Positions 61,639 to 64,000 of a stretch of DNA of 64,000 bases are shown here, piece after piece. The translations under genes were made by a program, and so were the position numbers. Positions within the stretch are counted from its first letter, which is position 1; each line of letters opens with the position of its first letter. Below the pieces are notes generated by a model, which saw only the letters and a program-made list of their open reading frames with translations, made no database searches and was not told the DNA's origin. The stretch comes from Pelagomonas calceolata. Taxonomy: Eukaryota; Sar; Pelagophyceae; Pelagomonadales; Pelagomonadaceae. The DNA lies in the NCBI GenBank assembly GCA_918797485.1, contig CAKKNE010000003.1:2170001-2234000 (forward strand), written 5' to 3'.

Positions 61639-64000
61639 CTAATCCGCAGGCTTCTTCGTCTTCGGCAGAAATGCGTGCGTGTCCGGCTTGGAGCCGAAGC
61701 GCGACGACGCGTCGGGCCGCCAGTTGCGCGAGCCGTCGCCGAGCGCCTTGACGAGCTCCTTCTCGCGTTTGCGGTCCTCGATGGCTTCTCGCTTCTGCCG
61801 CTCGATCGTCGCCTTGCTGAGCGCCTCGGCCCGTGTCTGCCGGAGATTCTCTCGGTACGCCTCGTCGGCGGCGAAGCGAGCATCTTCGTCCGCCTTGAGC
61901 TTGAGGGCTGCCTCTCGCCGACGGGCCCGCGCGGCGGCGGCGCGCTTGGCTCTCATTTCCGCCTCAGCACGCAGCCTCGCGCGCGCCTCGTCGCGCCGCC
62001 GCGCTTCCGCCGCCTGCCGTTTCGCGTCGGCCTCGGCGCGAGCCTTCCGAGCGGCGTCTCGGCGAGCATCTTCCTCGGACTTTCGCAAGCGCGCCGCTTC
62101 CTCCAATTCTGCCCTACGCTTCCTTGCCGCTTCTCTCCGTCGCGCGGCGGCCGCGTCGTCAAGGGCTTTCTGTTCCGCGAGCTTTCGTGCGTTTTCGGCG
62201 TCCGCGAGGGCCTTGGCGTGTTTCCGTTCGGCTTCCTCCTCCTTCTTGCGGGCCGCGGCAGCTTCACGCTCCCTCCTCAGGCGTTCCAGCTCCTCCTTCC
62301 GGCGAGCTTCATCTTCCAATCTCTTTCGTTCCTTCTCTTCGGCGAGGGCCTTGAGGCGAGCCTCCTCTTCGGCCGCCTTGCGGCGCGCCTCTTCATCCTT
62401 CGCTTTGCGGCGTGCCTCCGCTTCCTCGAGAGCCTTCCGTTTTCGCTCCGCTTCGTCGGCCAACCGTTGCTGTTCCGCGGCCTCGCGCTCCGCTTCCTGG
62501 GCCTTCCGCTTCGCGTCCTCGGCGGCCTTCGCCTCGGCTCTCGCTTTGGCGTCCAATTCAGCTTCGTGGCGTGTGGGATCGTGGCGCCACTGAATGATCA
62601 ATTCGACAGCGCCTTCAGCGCCCTCACCAGATAATTCGTACCATTTTTGCTCGGTCTTGCCCTGCAAGGGCATGAGATCGATGCTCACGGAGCCCATGGC
62701 ATCGTTGCTGGAAATGGTGTCGGCATCTTCACACTTGACCTCGAGCACGCAGGTGCCGCCGCAGTCCTCAGGCTTTAATGGAATGCTGTATTGCTCTTTC
62801 CAAATTGGATCTAAGGTGGTCTTCTGGGCCTTAGTCTTGCCTGTCCACGAGGCTTCGGCGGCCGTCGACAGCGCGAAGGTCAGCTTCGGATCGCTACTTC
62901 CGCCAGCGCTGAAGAGATTGCGGTCACGAATAGCGAGCTTCCTGCCACGGAACGCGGCGACCCGTAATTCGTTGACCGGGCCGTCCGACATGTTCTCGCG
63001 ATCGAACGGGTCCCAATCTAGGGACGCGTTGTACCGCCACAGGATAATCAGCTCGACGTCGCCGTGGACGTCGCCCTTGCACTTCTTCTTCGTGAGCGGA
63101 TCCTCGGGCTGCAGTGAATACCACTTTCTCGTGATCGTGTTCGGCTTGAGCTGCGACAGGTCGATGCCCTCAGTGCTCCCCATAAAGTCCGCCGCCGAGA
63201 TCTCGTCGACGTCCTCGACGCGGCAGTGCAGCGTCTCCCCGCCGTTCCCTGTTAGCGGCACGCACCAGGTTTCCCGCCACCGCGGATTGAGGGTCTTCTT
63301 GAGCGTCTCTGTCGTGTGCGAGAGCTTCACCGACGACCCGCCGACGACGTTCAGGATGGCTCGAGGGTCCGACGTGCCACCACTACTAAAGATATTCGAG
63401 TCTTTGATGACGAGATTTCGGCCTTGCGACACCACCACGCAGAGCTCATTGGGAGTCTTGGCCCGAGACGCCTCCTCGACTTCGTCGAAGGGGTCGAAGG
63501 CCAGCGCGGGATCATGGTACCACTGTAGAATTAACTCTACTTCTCCCTCGTCGAGTGCATACCACTTCTTCGAGACGGCCTGATTACGCAGCTCGGCCAG
63601 GTCTACTTCGAAGCTCCCCATCGAGTCATCCTTCGAGACAGCGTCACGGTCAAAGCACTCGACCCGCAGCTTCGGCAGCGGCTCGAGATCAGGTAATGGC
63701 TGTGTGAAGATCTCTCTCCAGACTGGATCGACGGTCTTGTTTTGCACCGTCGAGTGGAAGGTCACATTGGTTCCCGTGAGCGAGAACTTGCAGTACGGAT
63801 CGGAGGAGCCGCCCTTGGACCTGTGGGCAAATCAACCAGTGAGTCAAGAGCCGTAAAGTTTGATTTCGGCACCGCATGCGACAGCAAATTCTTGTCCTTG
63901 ACGGCCAGCTCGCGCCCCTGGCTCAATCCGACCCGCAATTCGTTCGGTGCTTTGTCGGGGAATTTCGGGGCGGCGAACGGCTTCCAGGCGTTCGTCGGCG
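61639..64000 (-). CDS. Multi-C2-domain protein with long coiled coil (5' end outside window)
   Basis: Exons 64000(+)-63883 and 63820-61639. Three C2-like units of about 165 residues: NELRVGLSQGRELAVKDKNL L + SKGGSSDPYCKFSL; NELCVVVSQGRNLVIKDSNI with GGTSDPRAILNVV; NELRVAAFRGRKLAIRDRNL with GGSSDPKLTFALS. Each keeps the first calcium-binding Asp (KD/RD) and SDP, and ends VELIIQWRHDP or similar. Then about 250 residues of Ala/Glu/Arg/Lys heptads (AKAAEDAKRKAQEAEREAAE...), a long coiled coil, and a short tail with SKPDTHAFLPKTKKPAD. Introner IE13 splits the first unit; splicing restores KNLLSKGGSSDPYC. Inference: calcium-dependent membrane-cytoskeleton linker. Confidence 0.8.
63821..63874 (+). 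mobile_element. Introner element IE13 (54 bp, shortest, diverged)
   Basis: Termini CTGTGGGCAAATCAA and TTGATTTCGGCACCG; subterminal CCAGTGAGT kept, core lost. Target copies in gene sense GTCGCATG and GTCCAAGG, 5 of 8. Intron 63882-63821, phase 2; orientation opposite to the gene. Confidence 0.83.

Noticed and set aside
1-64000. A CRISPR-like interpretation of the recurring GTGTGGAAATCAACCAG sequence
   Set aside because: Copies are kilobases apart, in both orientations, paired as inverted repeats and flanked by 8-bp duplications; no regular spacer array or cas gene exists.
1-64000. tRNA, rRNA, viral structural or transposase genes
   Set aside because: None was recognised by eye on either strand; the introners appear non-autonomous.

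Overview
The window is nuclear DNA of a compact, GC-rich protist genome, most likely a pelagophyte (photosynthetic stramenopile). Evidence: genes lie on both strands with short gaps and carry spliceosomal introns; several proteins start with an ER-type signal followed by a plastid-like presequence (PsbP-like, a DUF6816-like lumen protein, a lumenal four-helix PSII-like protein, a hydroxymethylbilane synthase domain protein); genes for beta-1,3-glucan (laminarin-type) metabolism are present. No rRNA, tRNA, CRISPR or prokaryotic operon was seen.

Layout, left to right: 3' part cut serine palmitoyltransferase LCB2 (-), sulfotransferase (+), MYND protein (-), drug/metabolite-type transporter (+), secreted Cys-rich protein (-), cyclase-like protein (+), small unknown (-), membrane protein (+), a 2 kb gene-poor stretch, two unknown genes that may be one (+), an hnRNP-Q-like gene carrying four introners (-), plastid-type protein (-), SBF/BASS transporter (-), Pro-rich protein (-), lipoyl-domain protein (+), CRAL-TRIO protein (+), PLAC8 protein (+), a divergent GH81 glucanase / KRE6-SKN1 pair, SLATT-like 2TM protein (-), CDKAL1 (-), SET methyltransferase (+), MCTP-like C2 protein (+), DUF6816-like (-), small ORF overlapping a JmjC gene (+), RING-Sel1 (-), PsbP-like (-), thioredoxin-like (-), EF-hand repeat protein (+), SnoaL/CaMKII-AD-like (+), TPR-2OG oxygenase (-), small plastid protein overlapping a methyltransferase-HMBS fusion (+), PSII-like lumen protein (-), MAP kinase (+), SDR-VOC fusion (-), a gene-poor degenerate stretch, amino-acid transporter (+), UMP1 (-), F-box-like protein (+), and a C2/coiled-coil protein running off the right edge (-).

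The outstanding signal is a family of 13 introner elements: short non-autonomous DNA-transposon-like elements with 15-bp terminal inverted repeats (CTGTGTGGAAATCAA ... TTGATTTCCACACAG), inserted in genes of both strands in either orientation and flanked by 8-bp target duplications. On the sense strand every 5' flank begins GT or GC, so the host target gives the 5' splice site and the element end gives CAG as the 3' splice site. Splicing then restores the pre-insertion coding sequence exactly; I reconstructed the reading frame for each insertion fully inside the window. Most other introns look like decayed relatives sharing the core GCGTCGATGGCGTGG.

Other notable points are a ~23-bp palindromic motif (CTAGTGTCTTACAG + GCCGCTAGC) found 11 times, almost always 30-330 bp upstream of a start codon; two gene pairs overlapping by ATGA; a methyltransferase-HMBS fusion lacking the dipyrromethane-cofactor cysteine; and perfect local duplications. 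All exon models come from reading frames and splice signals only, without transcript data.
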